Of a stretch of DNA of 6,033 nucleotides, positions 4,998 to 6,033 are shown piece by piece; the stretch's first letter is position 1; each line of letters starts with the position of its first letter. The translations under genes were made by a program, and so were the position numbers. The notes under the pieces were generated by a model. The model made no database searches. It was not told the origin of the DNA and worked only from the letters and a program-made list of their open reading frames with translations. The stretch lies in contig JAFGNG010000181.1 in the NCBI GenBank assembly GCA_016927125.1, positions 1 through 6,033 on the forward strand. Reading direction: 5' to 3'. The DNA comes from Planctomycetota bacterium. GTDB taxonomy: Bacteria; Planctomycetota; SZUA-567; JAFGNG01.

Positions 4998-5261
4998 ATG
5001 GGACCGGAAGAAGTTATTTCCATTACCAATAACATGCTCTGGACAGCGTTTCTAATCAGCATGCCGATGCTGCTGACCGCGCTGGGGGTAGGCGTCTTTG
5101 TGAGCTTGATCCAGACCGTCACCGGGGTGCAGGAGATGACCCTGACCTTCGTTCCCAAGATCCTCGGGATCCTGATCGCGTTATTGATTTTCATGCCGTG
5201 GATGTCCACGGTGTTAATAAATTTTTCCACTGAGATTTTTGTCCGGATTGCCGGCGGTTAG
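4998..5261 (+). CDS. fliQ: Flagellar type III export gate protein FliQ
   Basis: An 87-residue protein with two membrane hairpin segments (about 14-39 and 52-77), the normal FliQ size and layout. Four copies pack around the FliP5FliR1 core and hold the gate closed. The conserved block LIQTVTGVQEMTLTFVPKIL (37-56) is characteristic; family members commonly have Q, I/V, Q, E at the turn. AGGA at 4984-4987 lies 10 nt before the ATG, a weak SD. The gene is 36 nt after fliP and 28 nt before fliR, consistent with one transcript. Confidence 0.95.
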   Translation: MGPEEVISITNNMLWTAFLISMPMLLTALGVGVFVSLIQTVTGVQEMTLTFVPKILGILIALLIFMPWMSTVLINFSTEIFVRIAGG

Positions 5262-5289
5262 GGGCTGAGGTTTTGAATCGGAGTCAAGT

Positions 5290-6033
5290 TTGAACCTGGT
5301 GGACATAACCCTCAACGAATTCCTGATCCTGGTGCTTGTGCTTCTGCGGATGAGCGGAGTGGTGGTCTTCGCGCCTTTCTTCGGCGGCGAGAACCTACCG
5401 CAGCGCGCGCGGATCGGGCTGGTGGTATTCCTGAGTATCATCGCCTATCCGATGGCGATGAAGACGCTGCACGGCATGGCGCTGCCGCTGTCATTGATAG
5501 ATCTCTCCTTCCTGGCGATGCGGGAGATCCTGGTCGGCGCCGCTCTGGGGTATGGCGGCAGCCTGGTTTTTACCGGGGCGCAGCTCGCCGGGGAGCTGAT
5601 CGGGCAGCAGGTCGGCTTTACCCTGGCAAACGTGGTGGATCCGATGCTGGAGCAAGAGATTGGTATAATCAGCTTCCTGCAATTTACCTTGGCGATAGTG
5701 GTCTTCATCTCCCTGAACCTGCACCTTGTGCTTGTCAAGATCCTGGCCTTGAGCTACGACGTGGTGGGCCTGGGCGGCGCGCTCCTACGCTGGGAGTTCT
5801 TTAATTATTTGAGCGATATGTTTGGCCGGATCTGGTCGGCCGCGATTGAACTGGCCGGCCCGGTCCTGCTGGTAATGCTGCTGGTGAGCGTGGTGGTGGG
5901 CTTCCTGACCCGGACCATGCCGCAGTTGAATATTATTGTGATCGGCCTGCCTTCGCGGACCTTGATCGGCCTGCTGGCGCTGTGTTTCGTGGCGCGGCCG
6001 TTTATCCTGAGCATGGGCAGGTTGTGCGAGCAG
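5290..6033 (+). CDS. fliR: Flagellar type III export gate protein FliR (3' end missing)
   Basis: The first 248 residues of FliR, the single-copy export gate subunit that closes the FliP ring; the gene runs off the right edge. FliR is usually about 255-265 residues, so it is nearly complete. About six hydrophobic segments are visible (10-29, 38-58, 72-96, 126-152, 186-208, 213-240). Family blocks include LLRMSGVVVFAPFFGG, LPQRARIGL, REILVGAALGYGG, AGELIGQQVGFTLANVVDP and FLTRTMPQLNIIVIGLPSRT. The start is a TTG at 5290: GGAG (5280-5283) is 6 nt upstream, and a stop at 5266-5268 with no other start codon between excludes an earlier start. flhB would be expected next. Confidence 0.95.
   Translation, partial: MNLVDITLNEFLILVLVLLRMSGVVVFAPFFGGENLPQRARIGLVVFLSIIAYPMAMKTLHGMALPLSLIDLSFLAMREILVGAALGYGGSLVFTGAQLAGELIGQQVGFTLANVVDPMLEQEIGIISFLQFTLAIVVFISLNLHLVLVKILALSYDVVGLGGALLRWEFFNYLSDMFGRIWSAAIELAGPVLLVMLLVSVVVGFLTRTMPQLNIIVIGLPSRTLIGLLALCFVARPFILSMGRLCEQ

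Overview
The window is one block of flagellar genes, all on the + strand, read left to right: the 3' end of a flagellar hook/basal-body rod-type gene (probably flgE), flbD, motA, motB, fliL, fliN, fliO, fliP, fliQ and most of fliR (cut by the right edge). There is no RNA gene, transposon, CRISPR array or integrase. Coding density is high except for two gaps: 134 nt between motB and fliL, and 269 nt between fliN and fliO.

The order flgE-flbD-motA-motB-fliL-[fliM]-fliN/Y-fliO-fliP-fliQ-fliR is the classical flagellar order of spirochaetes, several Clostridia and PVC-type bacteria, and differs from the enterobacterial arrangement. Genes are moderately GC-rich. FliP carries a signal peptide and MotB an OmpA-like domain. 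I cannot name the species. The MotB peptidoglycan-binding segment (GHTA...DLSYRRA) makes me lean weakly towards a PVC-type or other deep-branching diderm, as inference only.

Functionally the genes cover three parts of the motor. MotA/MotB form the stator, with FliL modulating it. FliN is part of the C-ring switch. FliO/P/Q/R build the flagellar type III export gate, with FliO as assembly factor. FlbD is a small protein of unclear role that is syntenic with motA.

The most notable points are: (1) fliM is absent from its usual slot between fliL and fliN, while FliN itself starts with a FliM/FliY-like CheY-binding peptide that appears to be duplicated 22 residues downstream; (2) an AT-rich gap (about 32% GC by my count) before fliO holds a weak terminator-like hairpin, a perfect 16-bp palindrome and a promoter-like element, suggesting that fliO-fliR can be transcribed separately; (3) MotB lacks the aspartate that normally follows GHT in OmpA-like peptidoglycan-binding domains; (4) strong GC-rich hairpins without T-tracts lie before flbD and across the fliO stop codon. 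I found no evidence of a wholly new system. This is a recognisable flagellar operon with some odd local features.
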